Assembly (NCBI RefSeq): GCF_017349315.1
Contig: NZ_JAFMPP010000003.1
Location: 1-64,000, forward strand
Origin: Jiella flava
GTDB taxonomy: Bacteria; Pseudomonadota; Alphaproteobacteria; Rhizobiales; Rhizobiaceae
Direction: 5' to 3'
DNA: 64,000 bases
Position numbers and translations under genes: made by a program. Under the pieces are notes generated by a model that saw nothing but the letters and a program-made list of their open reading frames with translations, was not told the origin of the DNA and did no database searches. Shown here in pieces: positions 15,501 through 23,881 of this stretch (the stretch's first letter is position 1; every line of letters begins with the position of its first letter).

Positions 15501-17648
15501 TCAGTATTTCACCCTTAGGGTCAAAGCGGCACTGAAGGGCTCACCGACGGCGACACCGAAGGGGGAGTTGCCCATCGAGGAGGGGTAATAGGTCTTGTTG
15601 AAGAGGTTGTTCAGGTTGAGATTGATCTCGATCGGATGTTTGCGTTCGATGGTGTAGCTGGCGAAGAGATCGACCACGCCATAGGCCGGCAGATCGAAGC
15701 TGTTGGCGGCATCGCCGGGACGCTTGCCAACGGCCCGAACGCCGCCGCCGAAGCGGAGCCTTCCGGTATTATCGAACACCTGGCCATAGTCGTAGGCAAG
15801 CCGCAGCGCAGCCGTGTTGCGTGCGACATTGGCGAGGCCATTGCCGGCATAGGTCGCGTCATCGACCACGACCGCATCGGTAAAGCCGTAGCTCGCCACC
15901 ATCTGCAAATTGTCGGTGAGCTGTCCGGCGATGTCGAGTTCGACGCCTTTCGAGCGGACCCGTCCGGCTGTCCGGTAGATCGTATCGCCGTTTGCCGTCG
16001 TCTCGGCATAGGCGACGTTCTGCTTTTCGGAGTAGTAAAGGGCAAGATTGCCGCTCAGCCCGTCGGTGATATCGACCTTCGAGCCGACCTCGTAGGAAAC
16101 GCCTTGCTCCGGATCGAGGCTGCCATAGGGCCGATTGATCGAGACGTTCGGCCGGAAGGTCTTCGCGACATTGGTATAGAGCGACATGTCGGGCCGGAAC
16201 TGCCAGACGAGCCCGGCATTCGGGACGAAGGCGTAGCCGGCCGTGTCGGTGTTGACCGTGTCGCCGCTTCCGGCCTTGATGCCATAATGTTCGAGCCGGA
16301 CGCCGCCGACCGCCGTCAGCTGGTCGGTGAGATGGACACGATCCTGTCCATAGAGCGAGGTGGTGAGCAGGTGCTCATATTCCTCGACCGCACCCGATGC
16401 ATTATAGGTGCAGGGCGAAATCGTCCCGTATTCCGGATCGTAGACGTCCAGTCGCGCGCCCTTGTTGCAACGCTGCAGCGCAGAACGCGAGATATCCTTG
16501 TCGCGCAGGGCGGAGCCGAAAAGGAATTCGTTTTTCAAACCGAAGAGATCTTCGCTTCCGGTCAGGTCTGCGCGGACGGCGTGTTCCTTGGTGTCGTCGT
16601 AACCGCGCACATCCGAACTGCGGTTCAGCATGCCTGTCTTCGCGTTATAAGACACCGGGCGGGTTTGATTGGCCTCGAAGGAATTCCTGCTGAAGCCGTA
16701 ATTCAGTGAGAATTTCCAGTCGCCGCCAAGTTGCCGTGTCAGCGACGTCTTGAAGAGGTCCGAGTCCCCGTCGATCTTCGACCATTTTTCGTCCAACCGC
16801 TCACGTGGGCTGATGTCGAGCATCCTGCCATTCGCGGCATCGTAGACCGTTCCCCGGTCATAGGGACTGACGTAATTCTGGTGGGTGTAAGAGACGAGCA
16901 ACTGCGTGCCGTCGTTTTCCCATTTGAACGACGGTGCGATCAGCCAATTCTTGTTGGTTCCGAAATTGCGCCAATAGTCGCCGTCTTCGCCCTCGGTGAT
17001 CAAGCGATAGGAAAAACCGGTATTGGTGACCGGCCCGGTGATGTCGACGCCAGCCTTGCTGGAATAGCGCCCTGCGCCATAAGCGGAAAAGGTCGACCAG
17101 GCCTCGGCGGAGAATGTGTCTTGCGGCTTTTTGGTCACGACATTGATCATTCCGCCGGGATCGAGAATGCCGTAGAGCGTGGAAGCAGGGCCCTTGAGAA
17201 CGTCGACATAGTCGGTCGTCGCATTGAAGCTGTGCGGCAGGACCGTATTCAATCCATCGGTCAGGATTGAATCGTCGCTACTTTCACCGAAACCTCGACG
17301 GATGACGGCATCATAGACGCCCCCGATCGTGTTCGCCTGGGTGACACCACTGACAGTCGACAGCACGTCGTCGAGATTTTTTGCCGCCTTGTCCTTAATG
17401 GCCTGCGCCGTCACCGTCGTGACGGCCTGGGGGATTTGCAGCACCGGCGTCTCAGTCCGGGTTGCCGTTGAACTGCGCGATGCCTTGTAAGATCGGCTGT
17501 TCGTCGTCCCCTTTTTGCTCTGCAGGACGACCTCTTTCAGCTTGATGACAGTTGTGTTGTCGGCGATGGCTGGATCGACGAACGCAAGAATGCAAGCGCT
17601 GAGGGCGAGACTGCTGCACAGGATCGAGATGGGGCTGCGGGGTTTCAT
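15501..17648 (-). CDS. TonB-dependent siderophore receptor
   Basis: 715 residues from the ATG at 17648 (MKPRSPISILCSS). A signal peptide of about 33 residues ends DPAIADN. The TonB-box region (VIKLKEVVLQ) follows, then a plug domain (about 55-190: VLQIPQAVTTVTAQAIKDKA, VLKGPASTLYGILDPGGMIN). The 22-strand barrel ends in the aromatic-terminated LTLRVKY. The plug is of the ferrichrome/catecholate (FhuA-FpvA) type. It imports a ferric siderophore across the outer membrane using TonB energy. It is divergent from the ABC importer at 18.1-22.0 kb, which is the natural inner-membrane partner. An alternative GTG start at 17660 adds four residues. The substrate cannot be told from sequence; no siderophore synthesis gene is in the window. 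Confidence 0.93.
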   Translation of the reverse strand: MKPRSPISILCSSLALSACILAFVDPAIADNTTVIKLKEVVLQSKKGTTNSRSYKASRSSTATRTETPVLQIPQAVTTVTAQAIKDKAAKNLDDVLSTVSGVTQANTIGGVYDAVIRRGFGESSDDSILTDGLNTVLPHSFNATTDYVDVLKGPASTLYGILDPGGMINVVTKKPQDTFSAEAWSTFSAYGAGRYSSKAGVDITGPVTNTGFSYRLITEGEDGDYWRNFGTNKNWLIAPSFKWENDGTQLLVSYTHQNYVSPYDRGTVYDAANGRMLDISPRERLDEKWSKIDGDSDLFKTSLTRQLGGDWKFSLNYGFSRNSFEANQTRPVSYNAKTGMLNRSSDVRGYDDTKEHAVRADLTGSEDLFGLKNEFLFGSALRDKDISRSALQRCNKGARLDVYDPEYGTISPCTYNASGAVEEYEHLLTTSLYGQDRVHLTDQLTAVGGVRLEHYGIKAGSGDTVNTDTAGYAFVPNAGLVWQFRPDMSLYTNVAKTFRPNVSINRPYGSLDPEQGVSYEVGSKVDITDGLSGNLALYYSEKQNVAYAETTANGDTIYRTAGRVRSKGVELDIAGQLTDNLQMVASYGFTDAVVVDDATYAGNGLANVARNTAALRLAYDYGQVFDNTGRLRFGGGVRAVGKRPGDAANSFDLPAYGVVDLFASYTIERKHPIEINLNLNNLFNKTYYPSSMGNSPFGVAVGEPFSAALTLRVKY

Positions 17649-17706
17649 GGACGTGGTCACTTCGAACGGTATCGGGAGGATTCGCGGTCGGTCTCGAATA
17701 GTGGAC

Positions 17707-17718
17707 TGTAGTAGTCAA
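17707..17718 (-). promoter_or_regulatory. Shared motif TTGACTACTACA upstream of the receptor gene
   Basis: On the minus strand the 12 bases TTGACTACTACA, preceded by AAAAC, lie 59 bases upstream of the receptor start. The identical 12-mer, preceded by AAAAT, occurs on the plus strand at 17984-17995 upstream of the divergent importer. It could be an operator or a shared promoter element for iron control. Fixed -35/-10 spacing could not be shown. Confidence 0.5.
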
Positions 17719-17983
17719 GTTTTTGCCGCGAAATCGACACCGTGACCGGACCCTTGCCCATCCCCTTGCAGTCGACGCGGCGCGCATGCCGCCAGCCGAC
17801 GGGGAGGCGGATACCGCCGATCCGGGCAGAAGTTTCTATTCGCAAGTCCAGCGATTTAGAGGGATTGGTCCGGTCAATCCGGCGTGTTGGTGAACCCGCA
17901 TGGGTGCGAAGCTGGGGTGTGTCGTCCAAGCACTAGGATCGGCGTAATCTTGCGACACGCTGGAAAAAAATGTAGCGCAAAAT

Positions 17984-17995
17984 TTGACTACTACA
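17984..17995 (+). promoter_or_regulatory. Shared motif TTGACTACTACA upstream of the importer operon
   Basis: Second copy of the motif, oriented towards the ABC importer. TGTAG at 17971-17975 makes an inverted pair with its CTACA end. TATATT follows at 18003-18008. Its distance to the ATPase start is lengthened by repeat copy B, which lies between. Confidence 0.5.
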
Positions 17996-18056
17996 TTCAG
18001 CTTATATTTCGATCCCTGTTAAGGCGAAATGAGAAATCCATGGAAATTGCGGCTCC

Positions 18057-18158
18057 AGCATCGGCTCGAAAATCGAAATCGATTTTCGGCAAGCACGATG
18101 CGTAGAATCAACACCATAGAGCGTCCATTCTGCGTCCTTCCAGACGCACGGCGCGCTC
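18057..18158 (+). repeat. Two-module palindromic repeat, copy B
   Basis: Module 1 carries CGAAAATCG/CGATTTTCG with outer GCATCG/CGATGC. Module 2 has an inner TGCGTC/GACGCA stem. It lies between the shared motif and the ATPase start codon, so it will be transcribed as part of the 5' leader if the promoter is at the motif. Confidence 0.85.
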
Positions 18159-18163
18159 AAGAG

Positions 18164-18970
18164 GTGCTGGCCTCAAAGCTTTCAGCGACTCGTCTTGCCG
18201 CCGGCTTTGGCCGGCGCATCGTCATTCGCGACGTCGATCTCGCAATCGAACCGGGATGCCTCACGGTCCTTTTGGGGCCGAACGGATCGGGAAAATCGAC
18301 CCTTCTCTCGACGCTCGCCCGCCTGCTGCCACCACGCCAGGGCAGCGTCCTGCTCGATGGAGCGGACATCAGCCGCCGCCCGACGCTCGAGGTCGCACGC
18401 AAACTCGGCCTGTTACCGCAACAGCCTCCGGTCCCGGAGGGTCTGACGGTTGCCGAGCTGGTCGGCAGAGGGCGTTTTCCGCATCAAGGCTTCTTGCGTC
18501 ACTGGAGCCGCCGCGATGAAGCCGCGGTCGACGAGGCCATGGCCCTGACCGGTATTTCACACCTTGCCACAACCGACGTCGAAGCCTTGTCAGGCGGCCA
18601 GCGTCAGCGTGTGTGGATATCGATGGTCCTGGCGCAGAAGACGCCGCTGCTTCTGCTCGACGAACCGACGACGTTTCTCGACATCGCCAATCAGGTCGCG
18701 ATCCTGACTTTGCTGCGCCGGCTGGTCCGGCACCATGGCCGCACGATCGTCTGCGTGCTGCATGATCTCAACATGGCGCTGCAATATGCCGATCGGTTCG
18801 TCTTTGTGAAAGACGGCGTCATCAAACACACGGTTGCCGATCCCAAGCAATGTACCGGTGCGATCATCGAGGAGGTCTTCGACACCTCGGCCATCATGGT
18901 TCCCCACCCGCAAACGGGTTTGCCGGTCTTCCTGCCTCGCTATCCGGATGCTCAGGGAGCCCCGGCTTGA
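18164..18970 (+). CDS. Iron-siderophore ABC transporter ATP-binding protein (FecE/FhuC type)
   Basis: 268 residues from a GTG at 18164 (VLASKLSATRLAAGFGRR). Walker A is GPNGSGKST (residues 38-46), the signature is LSGGQRQR, and Walker B is LLLLDEPTTFLD with the iron-family FLD ending; the H-loop is VLHDLN. An in-frame ATG at 18098 would extend the protein by 22 residues, all encoded by repeat copy B and unlike the family, so I place the start after the repeat. It energises the two permeases that follow; the stop codon overlaps the next start. Confidence 0.88.
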   Translation: MLASKLSATRLAAGFGRRIVIRDVDLAIEPGCLTVLLGPNGSGKSTLLSTLARLLPPRQGSVLLDGADISRRPTLEVARKLGLLPQQPPVPEGLTVAELVGRGRFPHQGFLRHWSRRDEAAVDEAMALTGISHLATTDVEALSGGQRQRVWISMVLAQKTPLLLLDEPTTFLDIANQVAILTLLRRLVRHHGRTIVCVLHDLNMALQYADRFVFVKDGVIKHTVADPKQCTGAIIEEVFDTSAIMVPHPQTGLPVFLPRYPDAQGAPA

Positions 18971-19980
18971 CACCCGTGCAGGGCGCGGGTGGCGGGGCCC
19001 ATAAGGCGTCCTTGACGCTGGCGCTCGGTTTCGTGGCGGTCCTTTTCGGACTGCATGTCCTGCAAGGTCCTCGCAACGTGCCGCTCGAAACCTTTCCGGC
19101 GCTGCTGTTTGACCGCTCGCCGGCGAGTTTCGATCAATTCGTGATCCTCCATCTGCGTCTTCCGCGCATCCTCGCCGTGGTGATGGCAGGCGCCTGCCTG
19201 GGGGCTGCCGGGTTCCTTCTGCAAACGGCCATGCGCAACCGTCTCGGTGAGCCGCACATCCTGGGCCTGAATGCCGGCGCTAGCCTTGCGGTCGTCGTCC
19301 TCACGGCCTTCCCGCTGATTCCGTTGCCGGTGGCGGCAAAACCCTTCGCCGCAAGCCTGGGGGCGTTTCTTCTGTTCGGGGCGGTGCTGGCACTTTCGGC
19401 AGGCGGGCGAGACCGCTTCAGTCCCGTGCGTGTGATCTTCTTCGGTATCGCGCTTTCGGCCATGGCCAATGCACTCGTCTCGGCGATTTTGATCCTCGAC
19501 GAGGACACGCTCGAACAGCTGCGCTTCTGGCTGCTCGGCGACAGCGCGGGTGTGCAGATGTCCGCCATTGCCGCCGCCGCTCCGACGGTCGTGATCGGGC
19601 TGGTCGGCGCGGCATTGGTGATGCCGCGTCTTGCCGCGTTGAGCCTCGGCGATAATCTGGCCCGCGGCCTGGGGGCGTCCGTCAAGCGCACGCGCCTGAT
19701 CGCCTTGCTGATGGCAGCCCTCCTATCCGGGTCGGCGGTGTCTTTGATCGGACCGATCGGCTTTGTCGGTCTTGTCGCCCCGGCACTGTGGCCAAGGCTG
19801 CACAACAAGCCCTCGGTCGCCGCCTTGCTCCTCGTCACCCTCAGCGGCGCGGGCCTTCTGCTGGCGGCCGATAGTCTTGCCGCCGGCATTCTGGCACCTC
19901 GAGAATTGCCCACCGGCGCCCTGACCGGTCTGGTCGGGGCACCGGTTTTCATCTGGCTCGTCCTCAGGACCTTGCGATGA
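18967..19980 (+). CDS. Iron-siderophore ABC transporter permease (FecCD family), first
   Basis: About 337 residues if the TTG at 18967 is used (TTGA overlaps the ATPase stop); a GTG at 18976 is the alternative. It is a typical FecCD permease: LRLPRILAVVMAGACLGAAG, the HILGLNAGASLAVV loop, and the coupling region SVKRTRLIALLMAALLSGSA with GPIGFVGLVAP. About ten membrane segments. Unusually, the canonical P-H after VAP is ALWPRL here instead of PHIAR. It ends in an ATGA overlap with the second permease. Confidence 0.88.
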   Translation: MTPVQGAGGGAHKASLTLALGFVAVLFGLHVLQGPRNVPLETFPALLFDRSPASFDQFVILHLRLPRILAVVMAGACLGAAGFLLQTAMRNRLGEPHILGLNAGASLAVVVLTAFPLIPLPVAAKPFAASLGAFLLFGAVLALSAGGRDRFSPVRVIFFGIALSAMANALVSAILILDEDTLEQLRFWLLGDSAGVQMSAIAAAAPTVVIGLVGAALVMPRLAALSLGDNLARGLGASVKRTRLIALLMAALLSGSAVSLIGPIGFVGLVAPALWPRLHNKPSVAALLLVTLSGAGLLLAADSLAAGILAPRELPTGALTGLVGAPVFIWLVLRTLR

Positions 19981-21023
19981 GCGCCGGCATGCTCGTTTTT
20001 CGTCTCGGCGATCTGTCTGTCCGCATGCGATGGAAAGCCTTGCTCGCCAATACCGGTCTGGCCGCTTTGCTGCTCGTGCTGGCCGGCTGGGCGCTGACGG
20101 TTGGCAGCCGCGCGATCGACGTCCAAAGCGTCGTGCGCTGGATGGTCTTTCATGATCTCGGGGCGACGGATGCGCTGATACTCGGAGACTTCAGGGCGCC
20201 GCGGATCTGTCTGGCGATGCTGGCCGGCGCGATGCTCGCGCTCGCCGGTGCGGTGACCCAGTATCAGACACGGAACGGCCTTGCCGATCCGAGTCTCCTC
20301 GGGGTGCGCGAGGGGGCGAGCCTGTTCATTGTTGCGCTCCTCCTCGTCTCACCGGCGATGCCGCTGGCATTGCGCCCAGTCGTCGGCCTTGCGGGCGGCC
20401 TTGCGGCTGGCCTCGCGGTCGCGCTGGTTTCACGGGGGGCATCTCCGCTGAAATTCGTGATGACCGGATTCGGCATTTCATGGTGCCTCTCATCCATGCT
20501 TGTCATCCTCCTTGCCTCAGCCGACCTCACGAGCCTGCAATCGGCCTTGCTTTGGCTGGCGGGCAGCCTTCAAGCCGCCGATTGGCAGAGCGTTCGCATC
20601 GCCGCTGTGATCCTGGTTTTCGCCGGATCGGTGATCTTCTGGCTCGCGCGTCACACCGAACTCGACGACATGGGCGAGGCGGTCGCCACGGTCCTCGGCA
20701 CGGCGCGATCTGGCCCTCGCCGATCCACGCTGATGTGTGCGGTGCTGCTGGTCGCGGGATCGGTCTCGGTGGTCGGGGGGCTCGGCTTCGTCGGATTGAT
20801 TGCGCCTCATATCGCCCGTTTTCTCCCCCGTCAGAGCCTTCGCGGCCAGCTCGTCGCGAGCATGATGATCGGCGCGCTGCTGGTTCTTGCCGCCGATACT
20901 CTGGGCCGCACGATATTCGCACCGGTGACCTTGCCGGCGGGCATTTCCCTTGCCGCCATCGGGGCCCCGCTGCTCGTCCTGTTGCTATGGCTGCGGCGGG
21001 ATCGGACCGAGGACTTGCGATGA
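19977..21023 (+). CDS. Iron-siderophore ABC transporter permease (FecCD family), second
   Basis: 348 residues, ATG overlapping the previous stop. Family features are FRAPRICLAMLAGAMLALAG, NGLADPSLLGVREGASLFI, and GGLGFVGLIAPHIARFL with the classical PHIAR. It forms a heterodimer with the first permease. Its stop overlaps the start of the binding protein gene (ATGA), so ATPase, two permeases and binding protein are one translationally coupled operon. Confidence 0.9.
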   Translation: MSAGMLVFRLGDLSVRMRWKALLANTGLAALLLVLAGWALTVGSRAIDVQSVVRWMVFHDLGATDALILGDFRAPRICLAMLAGAMLALAGAVTQYQTRNGLADPSLLGVREGASLFIVALLLVSPAMPLALRPVVGLAGGLAAGLAVALVSRGASPLKFVMTGFGISWCLSSMLVILLASADLTSLQSALLWLAGSLQAADWQSVRIAAVILVFAGSVIFWLARHTELDDMGEAVATVLGTARSGPRRSTLMCAVLLVAGSVSVVGGLGFVGLIAPHIARFLPRQSLRGQLVASMMIGALLVLAADTLGRTIFAPVTLPAGISLAAIGAPLLVLLLWLRRDRTEDLR

Positions 21024-21991
21024 GAGCGATTGTACTGGGCCTTTTCCTCAGCCTCGCCGGGATTGGCGCCGCACGGGCTGAGCCCATCGTCATTCACGAC
21101 GACAGCGGCCACGACGTCACCCTCGCCAGTCCGCCCCAGCGGATCGCGTCCCTCTATGATGTGGATGTCACCATTCCGCTGATCGAGCTCGGTGTCATGC
21201 CGATTGCAAGTCACGGCCGGCTGGACCGTCACGGCAACCCCTATATGCGATCCTCGGCGCTTCTGACGGGCGTCGATTTCGACAATAGCGACATCGCCTT
21301 CATCGGTGCCACGGACATCGATCTGGAAGCGTTGGCGGCCCTCAAGCCGGACCTCATTATCACGGCACTCTCGCGCCCGACACCGATCGAGCAGCTGCGA
21401 AAGATCGCTCCGACCATCGTGATCAATGCCGATCTCGGGGCGCCTCACATCTATCGGCTGCTCGCGGCCGCAACCGGTCGGGAACAACAACTGAAGCGCC
21501 TCGAACGCCGCTATGGCGAGCAGATCGCACTCCTCAAGACGCAGCTGCACCCGCAAGATTACTCGGTCTCCGTGTTCCAGCCGCTGCGGGGCAAGCTCGA
21601 CGTCTACCACAGCTATCGCGCGATCGGGCAGGTCCTCAGGGACGCCGGTTTCCGCTTCCCCAAACTGATCGATTCTGTGCCGGAAGGGCAAAGCCGCGTC
21701 GTCAGCGCCGAATATCTGCCCGATCTCGATGCGGACGTCATCTTCGATCCTTATCGAGCCGACCGGCCGGGGGGAGCCAAGGCGGAGATCAGGGCCATGG
21801 AAAAGATGGTGCCGGGCTTTTGCCGATTTCTCTCGGCCTGTCGCGCCGGACACTACCTCCTCATTCCGCGCGACGAGGCGATCTCAAACTCCTATGCGGC
21901 GCTGTTCGACATGGTCACGACAATCCGGACGGCCTTCGAGCGCCCTGCGTCCGATCGGACGCAGAACAAACGCTCAAACTCTTTGAATTGA
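21020..21991 (+). CDS. Iron-siderophore ABC transporter periplasmic binding protein
   Basis: 323 residues from the ATG at 21020. It has a cleavable signal peptide (IVLGLFLSLAGIGAARAEP) without a lipobox cysteine. The two-lobed FhuD/FepB-type body shows IVIHDDSGHDVTLASPPQRI, DLEALAALKPDLIITALSRP and LRKIAPTIVINADLG. The last 17 or so codons (from about 21938) and the stop codon are read out of palindromic repeat copy C, giving the unusual tail PASDRTQNKRSNSLN. The ancestral stop was probably lost or overwritten when the repeat arrived. Confidence 0.88.
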   Translation: MRAIVLGLFLSLAGIGAARAEPIVIHDDSGHDVTLASPPQRIASLYDVDVTIPLIELGVMPIASHGRLDRHGNPYMRSSALLTGVDFDNSDIAFIGATDIDLEALAALKPDLIITALSRPTPIEQLRKIAPTIVINADLGAPHIYRLLAAATGREQQLKRLERRYGEQIALLKTQLHPQDYSVSVFQPLRGKLDVYHSYRAIGQVLRDAGFRFPKLIDSVPEGQSRVVSAEYLPDLDADVIFDPYRADRPGGAKAEIRAMEKMVPGFCRFLSACRAGHYLLIPRDEAISNSYAALFDMVTTIRTAFERPASDRTQNKRSNSLN

Positions 21992-22038
21992 CGCATCGTG
22001 CTTTGCCGAAAATCGATTCCGATTTTCGAGCCAATACT
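21938..22038 (-). repeat. Two-module palindromic repeat, copy C
   Basis: Reverse orientation: module 2 comes first (GAGCGCCCTGCGTCC, GGACGCAG, GCTC), then the spacer AACTCTTTGAATTGACG, then module 1 (CGATTCCGATTTTCGAG). It overlaps the 3' end of the binding protein gene by 54 bases and provides its stop codon. Confidence 0.85.
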
Positions 22039-22128
22039 GTAGGGCGGCGGCCGAGTGCAAAACAGCCTGCTTATGGCGGTGCAACGACCGGCCTTTCGCG
22101 GCGCGGCGCATTCTTCACGGAAAGATCA

Positions 22129-23013
22129 ATGTCCGGCATCAACCATTCGCCGCGAATCAAGGACCGCTTTGCCGAACAGCTGGCTAAGCGCCGTGATCGC
22201 CTATCGCCAAGCCTTCTGAGGGTTGCCGAATTCATCGACGCGCATCGCCACCGCGTGCTGGGCCTTTCCGCGCTCGAAATCGGCTTTGAGGCGGGTGCTT
22301 CCGATGCCACGGTCATTCGTGCGATCCAATCGCTCGGCTTCAGCGGGCTGCGGGAACTCAAGGATGTGCTGGAAGCCTGGCTCGGCGAGACGGACAGTCC
22401 GATCGAGAAGATGGCCGCCACGTTGCGGGACGTGGACGGGCAGGTGGATCAAGCGATCGACTTCGTGCTGCAAAGCAATTGCCGGACGATTGAAGCGTTG
22501 GCATCGGAAGACAATCGCAAGGCGATTGCCGGCATGGCGAGACGTCTCGTCGAGGCGCAGGAAATTTGCTTCTGCGGGATTGGCGCCTCGGGTCTGATCG
22601 CGGACTACGCTGCCCGGCTCTTCTCCCGATCCGGATTGCGGAGCTACGCGTTGAACGCCACGGGAATCGCGCTGGCCGAACAGCTCATGGCCATGCGCGA
22701 GGGGCAGCTGTTGATCATGCTGCTGCACGGGCGCGCGCATCGGGAAGCCATGGCCGCGATCGCGGAAGCCGAGCGGCTTAACATTCCGATCGTCATGTTT
22801 CTCGGCAAGCAGGGTTCACCCCTGCGCGATCACGCGAAAGAGGCGGTGATCCTTCCCCGCGCCAAGTCGGAACGCATCGCGCTGCACGCGCCATCGCTGA
22901 TCGCCGTCGAACTGCTGCACATCGCCTATTCGGCCATGCGGCCGGATGAGACGCTGCGCTCGCTCGATCGCCTGATCGAGCTGCGAGGGATGATCCGGCC
23001 GACCTCGAAATGA
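22129..23013 (+). CDS. RpiR/MurR family transcriptional regulator
   Basis: 294 residues from the ATG at 22129 (MSGINHSPRIKDRFAEQ). The N-terminal helix-turn-helix of the RpiR type (about residues 25-80: LSALEIGFEAGASDATVIRA) is followed by a SIS sugar-phosphate-binding domain (about 125-260: EICFCGIGASGLIADYAARL, MREGQLLIMLLHGRAHREAM). RpiR proteins usually sense a phosphosugar or related metabolite. Here it stands between the iron operon and the acyl-CoA operon, in the same direction as both. Its target is not evident. The long in-frame extension to 21820 comes from the preceding gene and the repeat and is rejected. Confidence 0.88.
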   Translation: MSGINHSPRIKDRFAEQLAKRRDRLSPSLLRVAEFIDAHRHRVLGLSALEIGFEAGASDATVIRAIQSLGFSGLRELKDVLEAWLGETDSPIEKMAATLRDVDGQVDQAIDFVLQSNCRTIEALASEDNRKAIAGMARRLVEAQEICFCGIGASGLIADYAARLFSRSGLRSYALNATGIALAEQLMAMREGQLLIMLLHGRAHREAMAAIAEAERLNIPIVMFLGKQGSPLRDHAKEAVILPRAKSERIALHAPSLIAVELLHIAYSAMRPDETLRSLDRLIELRGMIRPTSK

Positions 23014-23209
23014 GACGCGCGAGCGGCGGCGTGTCGATCCAGGTCGGCGCGGGAATTTTCCGCCGTGAATGGCCTGTCCGCGATATCAGCACCACCTCAG
23101 CACCTTTCATATCGATGTCTGCGGCATTCCCGTCGGCGGTTCTTTCGCGCTGCAAAAAGCGATTGACTCAAAAATGAAAATGAAATCACATTCAGGAAAC
23201 GAGGTGACG

Positions 23210-23881
23210 ATGACATCGACCGCGACAGCTGAAATGAACGTTGAAACGCCGCGTTTGCGGTTTGCAGATTTCGTCGTTGATGAAGCTGCAAGCGGACGCA
23301 AGCGCGAGCGGACGGAGGCGGCGATCGTCGCGGCGGTCTGTCAAATTCTCGATCACACGCCGTTATCCGGTTTGACGATCGCCGAAATCTGCAGTGTGGC
23401 GGGCGTCGCCAACGGCACGTTCTACCTTTATTTCACCGACCGCAGCGACCTGATCGGCCGGGCGCTTCTTCGCTTTGTCGATTTTGTCCAAAACACCATG
23501 CGCCTGGCGGGCCGGGCGGCGGGTGGCGATCGGATATGGAATGCCACGGCGACCTATTACGACCTCGTCGCCGCGAATCCCGGCCTCATGCGAGGTCTGA
23601 TGAATCATTCCGACGACCTGCCCGAGGCGACCCAGGCGTTTCAAAAGCTCAACCATGAATGGATCACCGCCGTGGTGGCGTCTTTGCGCCGCCGCCCGGC
23701 CATGGCGGCGCTCCCCTCCGACGAGCTGTTCCGCCGCGCCTATGCGCTCGGCGGCATGATCGACCAGTATCTTTCAGCGCTCCTTTTGAATCGGGATCCC
23801 GATCTGCAACGGCTCTCGGGCGATCGCGACACGACCGTCAATACGCTCGTCGCGCTTTGGAAAAAGGGACTGCTGGCATGA
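23210..23881 (+). CDS. TetR family transcriptional regulator
   Basis: 223 residues from the ATG at 23210, with GAGG 6 bases upstream. The N-terminal DNA-binding domain (about residues 25-75) has LTIAEICSVAGVANGTFYLY, the classic TetR recognition helix. The ligand domain follows (DRIWNATATYYDLVAANPGL). Its stop codon overlaps the start of the acyl-CoA ligase gene (ATGA), so it is the first gene of the large catabolic operon and probably its ligand-controlled repressor, the ligand being a CoA ester or the imported acid. Confidence 0.88.
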   Translation: MTSTATAEMNVETPRLRFADFVVDEAASGRKRERTEAAIVAAVCQILDHTPLSGLTIAEICSVAGVANGTFYLYFTDRSDLIGRALLRFVDFVQNTMRLAGRAAGGDRIWNATATYYDLVAANPGLMRGLMNHSDDLPEATQAFQKLNHEWITAVVASLRRRPAMAALPSDELFRRAYALGGMIDQYLSALLLNRDPDLQRLSGDRDTTVNTLVALWKKGLLA

